Shown: positions 6,462 through 14,073 of the stretch, in pieces
How the letters are laid out: every line of letters starts with the position of its first letter
How positions within the stretch are numbered: the first letter of the stretch is position 1
Assembly: GCA_002348425.1 (NCBI GenBank)
Contig: DEBE01000073.1
Coordinates: forward strand, 1 to 14,640
Reading direction: 5' to 3'
Source of the DNA: Alphaproteobacteria bacterium UBA2964
GTDB taxonomy: Bacteria > Pseudomonadota > Alphaproteobacteria > MPNO01 > UBA2964
Length of the DNA stretch: 14,640 bases
Program-made: the position numbers and the translations under genes
Notes under the pieces: model-generated
The model's database searches: none
What the model saw: only the letters and a program-made list of their open reading frames with translations
What the model was told of the DNA's origin: nothing

Positions 6462-7637
6462 ATGACAACTTCGTTTAATCCACCCATTAGAAAACTTATG
6501 GGACCCGGGCCTTCTGATGTTCACCCTAGAGTCCTTGGTGCGATGGCACGTCCCACGATCGGCCATCTCGACCCAGAATTTTCTCGTATGATGGAAGAGA
6601 TTAAAGATTTGCTCCGATACGCATTTAAAACAACAAATTCGCTGACGATACCGGTTTCCGGTCCCGGTTCTGTAGGAATGGAGACTTGTTTTGTGAACCT
6701 TATTGAGCCCGGTGATAAAGTTATAGTTTGTCAAAATGGGGCATTTGGCGGGAGAATGAAAGAAAATGTTGAGAGGTGCGGCGGCACCCCTGTGATGGTC
6801 TATGATGATTGGGGCAAACCAATAGATGTTAAAAAAGTAGAGGATGCATTAAAAAATAATTCTGATTCAAAGGCATTAGCCTTTGTTCATGCTGAGACCT
6901 CAACCGGAGTACAGTCTGACGCCGCGCGAATTTGCGGGTTGGCAAACGAATATGGAGTATTATCGATAGTAGATGCTGTGACCTCATTGGGAGGAATTCC
7001 TGTTCTTACTGATGATTGGAATGCGGATGCTATCTATTCTGGTTCTCAAAAATGCCTTTCATGTATGCCGGGAATTTCGCCCATAACTATTAGTAAAAGA
7101 GCGGCTGACGTTATAAGAAGTCGAAATCACAAGGTACAAAGTTGGTTCATGGACTTAAATCTGGTTATGGGCTACTGGAGTGGTGAAGGTTCTCGTGTTT
7201 ATCATCACACAGCGCCAATTAATCCGCTATACGCCATCCATGAGGCCTTAGTAATGTTGGCGGAGGAAGGTATTGAGCAGGCATGGGAACGCCACGCTAA
7301 AATGCATCGAGCTCTTAGAGAGGGGCTAGAGGCTATGGGCTTGTCACTAGTCGTTGAAAAAAAATACCGTCTTCCTCAATTAAATACGGTGGCTATACCC
7401 GAAGGGGTAGATGAATCAAAAGTTAGGGCTACCCTATTGTTGCGTTATAATTTGGAGATTGGTGCAGGTCTCGGGGACCTTGCGGGAAAGGTTTGGCGTG
7501 TCGGTCTAATGGGTCAAAGTTCAAAAGAGGAACACGTGACCCTGTTCTTGAGTGCCATGGAAGATGCTCTTTTGCAACAGGGCGCTACAATCAAGACTGG
7601 TGTTGCTTTGCCGGCTGCACGTACTGTCATTCAATAG
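6462..7637 (+). CDS. PLP-dependent class V aminotransferase (alanine/serine-glyoxylate aminotransferase-like)
   Basis: The 391-residue protein aligns along its length with human AGXT as I remember it: LMGPGPSDVHPRV near the N-terminus, VSGPGSVGMET (65-75), HAETSTGV (143-150), the PLP-binding aspartate in IVDAVTSLGG (D171), the PLP lysine in YSGSQKCL (K197), YHHT (247-250) and the substrate-carboxylate arginine in KVWRVGLMG (R346). Such enzymes move an amino group from alanine, serine or related donors to glyoxylate or another 2-oxo acid. The AGXT-like fold also covers (S)-ureidoglycine and 2-aminoethylphosphonate aminotransferases, so the substrate is open. AGAGAAAG lies upstream of ATG 6462. 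It is followed after 12 bp by the CnbZ-like gene, suggesting a two-gene operon handling amino nitrogen. Confidence 0.88.
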   Translation: MTTSFNPPIRKLMGPGPSDVHPRVLGAMARPTIGHLDPEFSRMMEEIKDLLRYAFKTTNSLTIPVSGPGSVGMETCFVNLIEPGDKVIVCQNGAFGGRMKENVERCGGTPVMVYDDWGKPIDVKKVEDALKNNSDSKALAFVHAETSTGVQSDAARICGLANEYGVLSIVDAVTSLGGIPVLTDDWNADAIYSGSQKCLSCMPGISPITISKRAADVIRSRNHKVQSWFMDLNLVMGYWSGEGSRVYHHTAPINPLYAIHEALVMLAEEGIEQAWERHAKMHRALREGLEAMGLSLVVEKKYRLPQLNTVAIPEGVDESKVRATLLLRYNLEIGAGLGDLAGKVWRVGLMGQSSKEEHVTLFLSAMEDALLQQGATIKTGVALPAARTVIQ

Positions 7638-7649
7638 TATTAGTCACCC

Positions 7650-8396
7650 ATGGAAACCGAAATATTTAATCAAGGCGGTTATCGCTTTATTCGCGGACCA
7701 TTTCAATATTCTGGAGGGGTCTCTGCTGAACCGGGATTCTGTATTGAACGAACCAAATTCAAAAACTTAGTGCCAATTAAAATAGGTTTCAAACGTATAG
7801 CGGATCATTTGATTGGGATTGGCCGTCCTTTAACCGCACTCTGCGCATGTGAGTTACGTTCGCCAGAGCCATTTACGGAAAAGGGGTTTAATGATTTTAA
7901 TAGAATATACGTAGAAACGCTCGCAAACTGGGGTATCTTTCATAATGATGAAAATCCAGTCGCGAGGTCTAATGTTTGCCCAGAAGTTGATCCTCCGTTG
8001 GAACCATGTTTTGCGGCCTTTTCATACACCGTTCCCGACGTAAAACATAAAACAAGCTTTGTAATTTCAGGTTCCGCAGAAGCACCAGAGGGATTGGGGG
8101 GCTATGGTGAAAGAATAATACGGTTAGGCGATCAATCAAGAAATGCGATGCACGAAAAAGCAAAGTACGTCCTTTCTGTGATGGAATCCCGGATGGCCGC
8201 TCTTGAGAAGAAATGGAGTGATGCAACCGTAACGCAAAGTTATACAGTTTACAATTTGTATCCGTTTTTAGCGGACGAAATAATATCCCGAGGAGCAGCT
8301 AGAAACGGACTCACTTGGCATTATGCCCGTCCACCTGTAGAGGGGCTAGATTTCGAGATGGATGTTCGGGGTGTCCCAACCGAAAAAGTAATTTGA
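7650..8396 (+). CDS. CnbZ-like protein (2-aminomuconate/2-amino-5-chloromuconate deaminase type)
   Basis: The 248-residue protein resembles the family annotated as 2-amino-5-chloromuconate deaminase CnbZ. Recognisable stretches are GPFQYSGGVSAEPGF (16-30), GRPLTALCACELRSPEPF (58-75), NPVARSNVCPEVDPP (102-116), FAAFSYTV (121-128) and the C-terminal WHYARPPVEGLDFEMDVRG (223-241). The first and last thirds look like RidA/YjgF-style halves, as expected for deaminases acting on enamines or imines, but this is an impression rather than a computed match. The known enzyme releases ammonia from aminomuconates after ring cleavage of aminophenols; the substrate here may differ. There is no clear Shine-Dalgarno before ATG 7650, 12 bp after the aminotransferase stop, so translation may depend on the upstream gene. 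It converges on soeC with a 10-bp gap. Confidence 0.7.
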   Translation: METEIFNQGGYRFIRGPFQYSGGVSAEPGFCIERTKFKNLVPIKIGFKRIADHLIGIGRPLTALCACELRSPEPFTEKGFNDFNRIYVETLANWGIFHNDENPVARSNVCPEVDPPLEPCFAAFSYTVPDVKHKTSFVISGSAEAPEGLGGYGERIIRLGDQSRNAMHEKAKYVLSVMESRMAALEKKWSDATVTQSYTVYNLYPFLADEIISRGAARNGLTWHYARPPVEGLDFEMDVRGVPTEKVI

Positions 8397-8410
8397 TCTT
8401 TTTATATCAA
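8393..8410. terminator. Weak stem-loop between the convergent CnbZ-like and soeC genes
   Basis: TTGAT (8393-8397) and ATCAA (8406-8410) form a 5-bp stem around an AT-rich loop, overlapping both stop codons. The stem is short and AT-rich, so a bidirectional terminator is only a possibility. Confidence 0.15.
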
Positions 8411-9354
8411 GAATCAGGTGCGCCATAGTAAAGCATGACGGTGTGTTTTGCCTCCGCAAAGAATAACCAACGCTCTATCATTGTCCCCACCATAACAAAA
8501 ATTACGGCAAGTATTGCTCCCGGTATTTTAATCCAAGGTTCAGACTCAACGGTAATTAATGCAAGGCTCCAAGGAATAAGAAAGTAGGTAAAAAATGCCC
8601 ATCGACGTAATTTCTCTGCGTGTTTTCGAGCGATATTGAATCCCATCTCCTGTTGCACATAATTTTCTTGAGTGTTGGGGGAATCAAGCAGCTTTACTTT
8701 ACCAAGCTTGCCAAGTCCAGTTGCATTCTCTGGAGGCACCCAATTAGGAGAGGTGTCTAAAAATATCCAATATTTCCGTTTTATCCATAATGCAAGAATT
8801 CCCGTGATAACAACAATCATCCCAATGCCTGGTGTATGTAAACCAAATAGATGAGCAAGAAGATTGAACCAAATGCTTCCAGTCCATAAAGAAAACGCGA
8901 GATATACCCGAACGGTGTGACGATTAAACCAAGCGCGGACAGTACGAAGTGTGGCATAAATCATAGAAGTGGCGTACACGGTCAGGACGGCAAAAAGTAT
9001 TGTTAAAACCGCCATCAGCCGCCATGCGCCACCATGATTTTCAAAAATTACCCAGCCTATTGCGAACAGACTAAATGGGAAAAATCCGGCGATAGCTAAA
9101 ATACCCTCTCGTGATAGCCAGGAAGATCGCCACTGAGATAAAGCCCGCCAGGCTCTTTCTGGATGCCCAAGATGGTATGTGGATGCAAATAACCCACTAA
9201 CTATCATAGAGAATGCGAACAAAAATCCGGTAAAACCAAACCATCGAACAGGGTCGATCCATTGCGCAGCTGCGAAAAGGCCCATGATAAAAAGTAGACC
9301 ATATCCGGCTCCAGAAAATGTTGTGAAAAAGATTACAGAATAAGCTGGGTGCAT
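8407..9354 (-). CDS. soeC: Sulfite:quinone oxidoreductase membrane anchor SoeC (DmsC/NrfD-like)
   Basis: The 315-residue protein is strongly hydrophobic, with about eight predicted membrane helices (roughly 8-30, 38-58, 83-104, 112-134, 148-170, 175-192, 252-270, 277-300). Its start MHPAYSVIFFTTFSGAGYG and the loop HLGHPERAWRALSQWRSSWLS (61-81, split here as one conserved stretch) are typical of DmsC/SoeC anchor subunits. These hold the catalytic and iron-sulfur subunits to the inner membrane and pass electrons to quinone. It is the last gene of a soeA-soeB-soeC operon, 19 bp after soeB; AAGG overlapping the soeB stop is a distant Shine-Dalgarno. The soluble loop at about 195-250 lies between helices 6 and 7. 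The SoeC name rests on the neighbours; by itself DmsC or another Mo-enzyme anchor is possible. Confidence 0.82.
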   Translation of the reverse strand: MHPAYSVIFFTTFSGAGYGLLFIMGLFAAAQWIDPVRWFGFTGFLFAFSMIVSGLFASTYHLGHPERAWRALSQWRSSWLSREGILAIAGFFPFSLFAIGWVIFENHGGAWRLMAVLTILFAVLTVYATSMIYATLRTVRAWFNRHTVRVYLAFSLWTGSIWFNLLAHLFGLHTPGIGMIVVITGILALWIKRKYWIFLDTSPNWVPPENATGLGKLGKVKLLDSPNTQENYVQQEMGFNIARKHAEKLRRWAFFTYFLIPWSLALITVESEPWIKIPGAILAVIFVMVGTMIERWLFFAEAKHTVMLYYGAPDS

Positions 9355-9373
9355 GAACGTTTCTAAACCTTAA

Positions 9374-10129
9374 TTACCTTGTGAGTATTTTATCAATCCA
9401 GCGAAATAGACCGCCGGCTTCTTCATTCTCTGTTCGGGCCGTAACTGGTGTAAGACGTTTTGGCGTTTTGTTCTCATAGTCCGCACTTTTAGGTCGAGGC
9501 GGTAGATATTTATTTACTGGTTGGTAATGTAATTCTGGCATGAGATCGTAACCCTGGCGTTCTTCAACCATCCGAGAAACCTCAGAATTCGGATCGCCAA
9601 GGTCACCAAAATGTCGCGCGTTAGCTGGGCATGTAGAAACACAAGCTGGCACTCGATCGGTCTCTTCAAGATTTTCATTATAAATCCGATCTATGCACAA
9701 AGTACATTTTTTCATTACACCAGAATCGCCGTCATATTCGCGTGCTCCGTAGGGACAAGCCCAGCTGCAAAGTTTACAACCAATACAAATATCCTCATTA
9801 ACGAGCACAATGCCATCTTCGGCTCTTTTATATGAAGCGCCTGTTGGACAGACTTCTACGCAGGCAGGTTGTTCACAATGTAAACATGAGCGCGGAAAAT
9901 GTACTGTTCGGCTATCTGTTCCTTCCCCACACTCAAATGTATGGACGCGATTGAACCAAACACCATCTGCATTTGCTCCAAATGGATCGTTATCGGGCAG
10001 CGGAGCTGAATGACCGCTAGTATTCCACTCTTTACAGTTCACAGCGCAAGCATGGCAGCCAACACAAATATCTAAATCGATAACTAGACCAAGCTTCTTG
10101 CCGGAGGTGTTTTTTGGAATGTCAGTCAT
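9374..10129 (-). CDS. soeB: Sulfite dehydrogenase iron-sulfur subunit SoeB (four [4Fe-4S] ferredoxin)
   Basis: The 251-residue protein is a DmsB/PsrB-type electron-transfer subunit with 16 cysteines placed for four [4Fe-4S] clusters: C22, C25, C28, C32; C82, C85, C90, C94; C115, C118, C121, C125; and C142, C145, C163, C167. An additional cysteine is at 67. It has no signal peptide, so it should work on the cytoplasmic side, carrying electrons from SoeA to SoeC. The C-terminal 70 residues are proline- and charge-rich and end in a short amphipathic segment (GGLFRWIDKIL), perhaps contacting the membrane subunit. Its ATG overlaps the soeA stop as ATGA, which indicates translational coupling and fixes the start. 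Confidence 0.88.
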   Translation of the reverse strand: MTDIPKNTSGKKLGLVIDLDICVGCHACAVNCKEWNTSGHSAPLPDNDPFGANADGVWFNRVHTFECGEGTDSRTVHFPRSCLHCEQPACVEVCPTGASYKRAEDGIVLVNEDICIGCKLCSWACPYGAREYDGDSGVMKKCTLCIDRIYNENLEETDRVPACVSTCPANARHFGDLGDPNSEVSRMVEERQGYDLMPELHYQPVNKYLPPRPKSADYENKTPKRLTPVTARTENEEAGGLFRWIDKILTR

Positions 10130-13023
10130 TTAGATTTTTCGGGCCTATGATTTTTGGAATACATTCGTCCATATCGTAAAATTTTTGGCCTCTTGGGCAA
10201 AGCCTTCGGAGGATGTAAGGTGTCAAACTGAGGCTCACTGGTATCATTCTTTTCTCCATCAGCTTTTTCAATGCGGACCCTCAAATCGTACCATGCGGCC
10301 TGACCGGTTATTGGATCCGAATTGGCATAACGAAACCCGTTTCCCTTTTCTGGTAATAATTCGGAAATTACATGGTTAAGCAAGAAACCTTTTTTAGACT
10401 CAGGTGAACTTGGATCTAAATTCCACGCTCCGGATTGTTTACCTATCGCGTTCCAGGTCCACACTGTTAGGTCGTTTACACCCTCCATAAGCTTAACCTG
10501 TGTTTTAATTCTGTTGTGATGGCTTATTACCCACACCCAGTCGCCATCCTCAATTTTATGGGTTTCTGCTGTTTTACGACTTATATAAAGAGGATTTTTC
10601 CCGTGTATTTGTCGCAGCCATGCATTTTGTGATCCCCAGCTATGATACATTGCCATCGGGCGCTGGGTTAAAGCATGCATTGGATAGCTGTCGGTATTGA
10701 TAGTTTCTCCTTCGAAGGGCGGATACCATATCGGTAGTGGATCAAAATATTTTTCAATTCGCTCTCGGTGTTTGTCTGGCGGTTGTATTTTACCATGCCC
10801 TTGCGCAGCTAACCTAAATTTCTGAATAGGTTCTGAATATACTTGAAGGATGATCTGATTGGATGCGCCAATAAAACCCACAGATTCCGCATATTCCAAA
10901 TAATCACGGTTCGCATGCTTAAAATAATGCTGTTCTGGTGGAAGCTTATGTTCCCAAAAGCATCCATTCTCGATGTACTGGTCCAACTGGTTTTTATTAG
11001 GGGCGCCCGTGCCATGACTTTTACCGTCTACACCGCGCCAACCGGCAAGTGAGCCAATTCCTGGGGCCCTTTGATGATTAACTATGTAATCCGGGTATCC
11101 TCCGGGGTATTTGGGAGTTCCGTCTTCATTTGTTAGACCCGGTAAATTAATCCGTGCACCCAGGTCAATCAAGACACTTTGAAAAGGGCGAACATCTCTG
11201 TCAGGTTTTACAACTGGCTGGCGAATAGAATCAGCCGCGGCTTCTGCACTACAGATGGGTCTATCTAAAAGGGAAATACAATCCCAACGTTCCAGGTATG
11301 TGGTGTCGGGTAAAACTAAATCAGCGTAAGCTACCATTTCTGAAAAGTAAGCATCTGAATACAAAATTTTTGGTATCTTATAATCGCCGGTTTTTTCATC
11401 TTTGGCAGTGAGCATTTCTTTAGTTCCCGCAGTATTCATTGAGGAATTCCAGCTCATGTTAGCCATATACATAAACAAAAGGTCGATTGGGTATGGATCT
11501 TGATTGTGCGCATTAGTAATGACCATATGCATCATGCCATGCGCCGCGATTGGAGCTTCCCAAGAAAATGCATGGTCAATTCGTCGTGGTGTGCCATCCT
11601 CGTTGACCAATAAGTCCTCTGGACCGGCTGGAAACCCTAAGGGTGGTCCAGCCATGGGGGTTCCCGGTTTGACCTGGTCTTCTTTACCTGTTGGTTTTAA
11701 GGGTGGGGGCACTGCTTTCGGAAAAGGTGGTTTGTAACGGAAGCCGCCTGGGCAATCTATACTTCCCAACAGAATTTGAAGCAGATGAAGTGCTCGACAA
11801 GTTTGAAATCCATTTGAATGCGCTGAAATACCACGCATTGCGTGCATAGACACTGGTCGGCCTATCATTTTTTCATGCTGACGGCCGGCCCAATCTGTCC
11901 ATGGTTGGTTGATTTCAATCTCTTGTTCAAACGCAACTTCCGCAATTTCAGCAGCAATTCTGCGAATGGTCGAAGCAGACACACCGGTTTCTTTTTCTGC
12001 AATTTCTGGTGAGTACTTTTCCTCGAGATATCTTGCTGCCATTAAACTAAAAGCTGGAACCGCTACTCGAGTATCATCTATTTCAAATGAACCCGTTAAA
12101 GCGGGAGAGACGCCGGCAAGTCGGGCATCGGCAATTTGATTTGTACCTGTATCCCAACAAACTGGCTCTCCGTCTATACCTTGAGCGAACAGCCCATCAT
12201 CAGAACCACCTGGATTTTGTATAACGAGCCAAGGTAAATTGGTGTACCTGACCAAGTAATCAAGATCAATTTTATCTGCCTTTAAGAGTTCGTGGACTAA
12301 TGCCAGAATGAACTTGCCATCCGTACCCGGACGAATTCCTATCCATTCGTCAGCAATTGCCGAGTATCCTGTTCGTATAGGATTCAATGAAACAAACTTT
12401 GCCCCATTCTTCTTGATGGTAGATAAACCTGCCTTAATGGGGTTACTATCGTGATCTTCGGCTACACCAAACATCAGCATATACTTGGTAAGTTCCCAGT
12501 CAGGTTCTCCAAATTCCCAAAATGAGCCCCCAATGGTATAAATGCCCCCCGCTGCCATATTTACAGAGCAAAAGCCTCCGTGGGCGGCATGGTTTGGCGT
12601 TCCGAACTGGCTAGCCCACCAGCCAGTAAGAGCTTGGCTTTGATCGCGGCCAGTAAAAAAAGCAAGTTTTCTAGGGTCTGATGCTCGAATATCCCCCAGC
12701 CACTTGCTAGCAAGTTCTAAAGCTTCTTCCCATTCAATTTCTTCAAACTCTGCTTTACCACGTTCTCCAACCCTTTTAAGTGGTTTGGTAAGGCGAGCCG
12801 GAGAGTAATGGTTCATGATGCCCGCTGACCCTTTGGCACATAATACACCTTTGTTTACGGGGTGATCGCTATTACCTTCAATATACCGAATGCCACCATC
12901 TTTCATGTGTACCTTAATTCCGCATCGGCAGGCACACATGTAACAGGTTGAATATTTAATTTCATCGGAGACTTTAGGTGAGGTATTAATCTCTTCTATT
13001 GGCTCAAAGTAACCGCGTGTCAT
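10126..13023 (-). CDS. soeA: Molybdopterin oxidoreductase catalytic subunit SoeA (sulfite dehydrogenase)
   Basis: The 965-residue protein belongs to the DMSO-reductase superfamily of bis-MGD molybdoenzymes and has the size of SoeA. An N-terminal [4Fe-4S] motif is formed by C27, C30, C34 and C62 (STCYMCACRCG ... GVLCAKGSAG). HGGFCSVNMAAGG (148-160) supplies C152 as the likely Mo ligand. ALTQRP (in the C-terminal third) starts the MopB-type cofactor-binding barrel. There is no twin-arginine signal (it begins MTRGYFEPIEE), which fits the cytoplasm-facing SoeABC and argues against periplasmic DmsA, PsrA or SorAB enzymes. SoeABC oxidises sulfite to sulfate and reduces quinone. The divergent persulfide dioxygenase, a sulfite producer, supports this. 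AAAGG precedes ATG 13023. Tetrathionate or polysulfide reductase relatives remain the main alternative. Confidence 0.85.
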   Translation of the reverse strand: MTRGYFEPIEEINTSPKVSDEIKYSTCYMCACRCGIKVHMKDGGIRYIEGNSDHPVNKGVLCAKGSAGIMNHYSPARLTKPLKRVGERGKAEFEEIEWEEALELASKWLGDIRASDPRKLAFFTGRDQSQALTGWWASQFGTPNHAAHGGFCSVNMAAGGIYTIGGSFWEFGEPDWELTKYMLMFGVAEDHDSNPIKAGLSTIKKNGAKFVSLNPIRTGYSAIADEWIGIRPGTDGKFILALVHELLKADKIDLDYLVRYTNLPWLVIQNPGGSDDGLFAQGIDGEPVCWDTGTNQIADARLAGVSPALTGSFEIDDTRVAVPAFSLMAARYLEEKYSPEIAEKETGVSASTIRRIAAEIAEVAFEQEIEINQPWTDWAGRQHEKMIGRPVSMHAMRGISAHSNGFQTCRALHLLQILLGSIDCPGGFRYKPPFPKAVPPPLKPTGKEDQVKPGTPMAGPPLGFPAGPEDLLVNEDGTPRRIDHAFSWEAPIAAHGMMHMVITNAHNQDPYPIDLLFMYMANMSWNSSMNTAGTKEMLTAKDEKTGDYKIPKILYSDAYFSEMVAYADLVLPDTTYLERWDCISLLDRPICSAEAAADSIRQPVVKPDRDVRPFQSVLIDLGARINLPGLTNEDGTPKYPGGYPDYIVNHQRAPGIGSLAGWRGVDGKSHGTGAPNKNQLDQYIENGCFWEHKLPPEQHYFKHANRDYLEYAESVGFIGASNQIILQVYSEPIQKFRLAAQGHGKIQPPDKHRERIEKYFDPLPIWYPPFEGETINTDSYPMHALTQRPMAMYHSWGSQNAWLRQIHGKNPLYISRKTAETHKIEDGDWVWVISHHNRIKTQVKLMEGVNDLTVWTWNAIGKQSGAWNLDPSSPESKKGFLLNHVISELLPEKGNGFRYANSDPITGQAAWYDLRVRIEKADGEKNDTSEPQFDTLHPPKALPKRPKILRYGRMYSKNHRPEKSK

Positions 13024-13045
13024 AAAATAAACCTTTGTTTGCTGG

Positions 13046-13079
13046 TTAACTTGTTAAAAGAGAATAACGCTATCGTCAA
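13046..13079 (-). promoter_or_regulatory. Tentative soeABC promoter with small palindrome
   Basis: On the minus strand TTGACG (13079-13074, 5 of 6 to consensus) is followed after 17 bases by TAACAA (13056-13051, 3 of 6). The weak -10 box falls inside a short inverted repeat TTAAC-TT-GTTAA (13046-13057), which could bind a regulator. Leader length would be about 20-25 bases. Confidence 0.25.
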
Positions 13080-13083
13080 ACCC

Positions 13084-13111
13084 TTGAGAATAGTATTTTG
13101 ATAACTATCAT
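13084..13111 (+). promoter_or_regulatory. Putative promoter of the persulfide dioxygenase gene with palindrome in the spacer
   Basis: TTGAGA (13084-13089) and TATCAT (13106-13111) each match the sigma70 consensus at 5 of 6 positions with a 16-base spacer. An inverted repeat ATAGT-N9-ACTAT (13090-13108) occupies the spacer and overlaps the -10 box, a good position for a repressor. Persulfide dioxygenases of the Blh type are known to be controlled by ArsR-family BigR repressors that sense sulfide; whether this palindrome is such a site is inference. The leader would be about 55 bases. Confidence 0.4.
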
Positions 13112-13173
13112 TGTTTTGTTTAATAGCAACAGAAGTGAAAATTTTTTTAATTAGTGTGAATTAAATTGAGAAT

Positions 13174-14037
13174 ATGTCTTTTAAGGTAAAAACATTTTTT
13201 GATATTGATACTAACAATGCGACCCATGTTGTGTGCAATGAGCAATCTGAAGATTGTTTGATAATCGACCCTGTTTTAAATTTTAATCTATCTGCTGGAA
13301 AATTTTCTTCAGCGGGAGCTGATAAAATTGTTTCTTTCATTGAAGATAATAATCTAAATGTTCAATGGATTCTGGAAACTCACATTCACGCTGACCACGT
13401 GACAGCCGCCGCTTATTTGAAACAAAAACTGGGAGGCAAGACAGGTATCAGTAGCAGAGTGTCGGAAGTGCAAAGATATTTTAAATCTTTTTACGACCTG
13501 GGCGATGAATTGGCTTGCGACGGCTCCCAATTTGATCATTTATTCGAAGATGGTGAAATTTTTTATTTTGGAGACATGGGGGTAGAGGTAATGCATACGC
13601 CAGGTCATACGCCAGCATGTGTAACTTATTACACTGATGGGAAAGCATTTACTGGTGATACATTTTTTATGCCAGATTCCGGAACTGCTCGTTGCGATTT
13701 TCCTGGTGGTAATGCCAATGAACTTTATAGGTCACTCCAAAAAATTTTAACTTTTCCGGCTGCAACGCGAATTTTTATCAACCATGACTATGGTTGTAAT
13801 GGTTCTCGAGATTATTGTTGGGAAACCTCTGTTGGCGAACAGCTCAACTTTAATATCCATTTGGCAGAAAATAAAACGGAGGACCAATTTGTTTCAATGC
13901 GGACTGGACGCGATCAAACCTTGCCAATGCCAAGACTTATGTTGTCTGCCATCCAAATAAATATGAGAGGCGGACGTCTTCCTCCACCAGACAAAAGCGG
14001 TAAGTATTTTCTCAAAATTCCGGTCAATCCATTTTAA
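13174..14037 (+). CDS. MBL-fold persulfide dioxygenase (ETHE1/Blh-like)
   Basis: The 287-residue protein is a metallo-beta-lactamase-fold enzyme with motif ETHIHADHVTAA (H70, H72, D74, H75), HTPGHT (H145), GDTFF (D162) and INHDYG (H204). The reduced set of iron ligands, the segment PDSGTARCDFPGG (167-179) and the C-terminal region MPRLMLSAIQINMRGGRLPP point to Blh-type persulfide dioxygenases rather than glyoxalase II. These non-haem Fe(II) enzymes oxidise glutathione persulfide to sulfite and glutathione during sulfide detoxification. No rhodanese domain is fused. Divergent soeABC would dispose of the sulfite. The Shine-Dalgarno before ATG 13174 is weak (TTGAGAAT). It ends 36 bp from the converging RND gene. 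Glyoxalase II is the alternative, less likely. Confidence 0.85.
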   Translation: MSFKVKTFFDIDTNNATHVVCNEQSEDCLIIDPVLNFNLSAGKFSSAGADKIVSFIEDNNLNVQWILETHIHADHVTAAAYLKQKLGGKTGISSRVSEVQRYFKSFYDLGDELACDGSQFDHLFEDGEIFYFGDMGVEVMHTPGHTPACVTYYTDGKAFTGDTFFMPDSGTARCDFPGGNANELYRSLQKILTFPAATRIFINHDYGCNGSRDYCWETSVGEQLNFNIHLAENKTEDQFVSMRTGRDQTLPMPRLMLSAIQINMRGGRLPPPDKSGKYFLKIPVNPF

Positions 14038-14073
14038 TTTTAGCTAGTTTTTTGCCACCAAAGGTCTTGTGGG

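Noticed and set aside
6417..6734. 105-codon minus-strand frame over the start of the aminotransferase gene
   Set aside because: It is antisense to a strongly conserved coding region and its residues show no domain pattern; chance frame.
10809..11052. Overlapping open frames on both strands inside soeA (68 and 69 codons)
   Set aside because: They lie wholly within the well-supported soeA coding sequence, match no family I know and have no ribosome-binding site; shadow frames.
11504..12139. Plus-strand frames of 76-77 codons inside soeA
   Set aside because: Low-complexity Gly/Ser/Ala composition typical of antisense reading of a real gene; no independent support.
10126..13023. Reading soeA as a periplasmic DMSO or polysulfide reductase
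   Set aside because: No twin-arginine signal is present at the N-terminus, and the neighbouring persulfide dioxygenase and DmsC-type anchor fit SoeABC better.
14038..14073. Terminator between the persulfide dioxygenase and RND genes
   Set aside because: A T-run (TAGTTTTTT) is present but no preceding GC-rich stem could be found.
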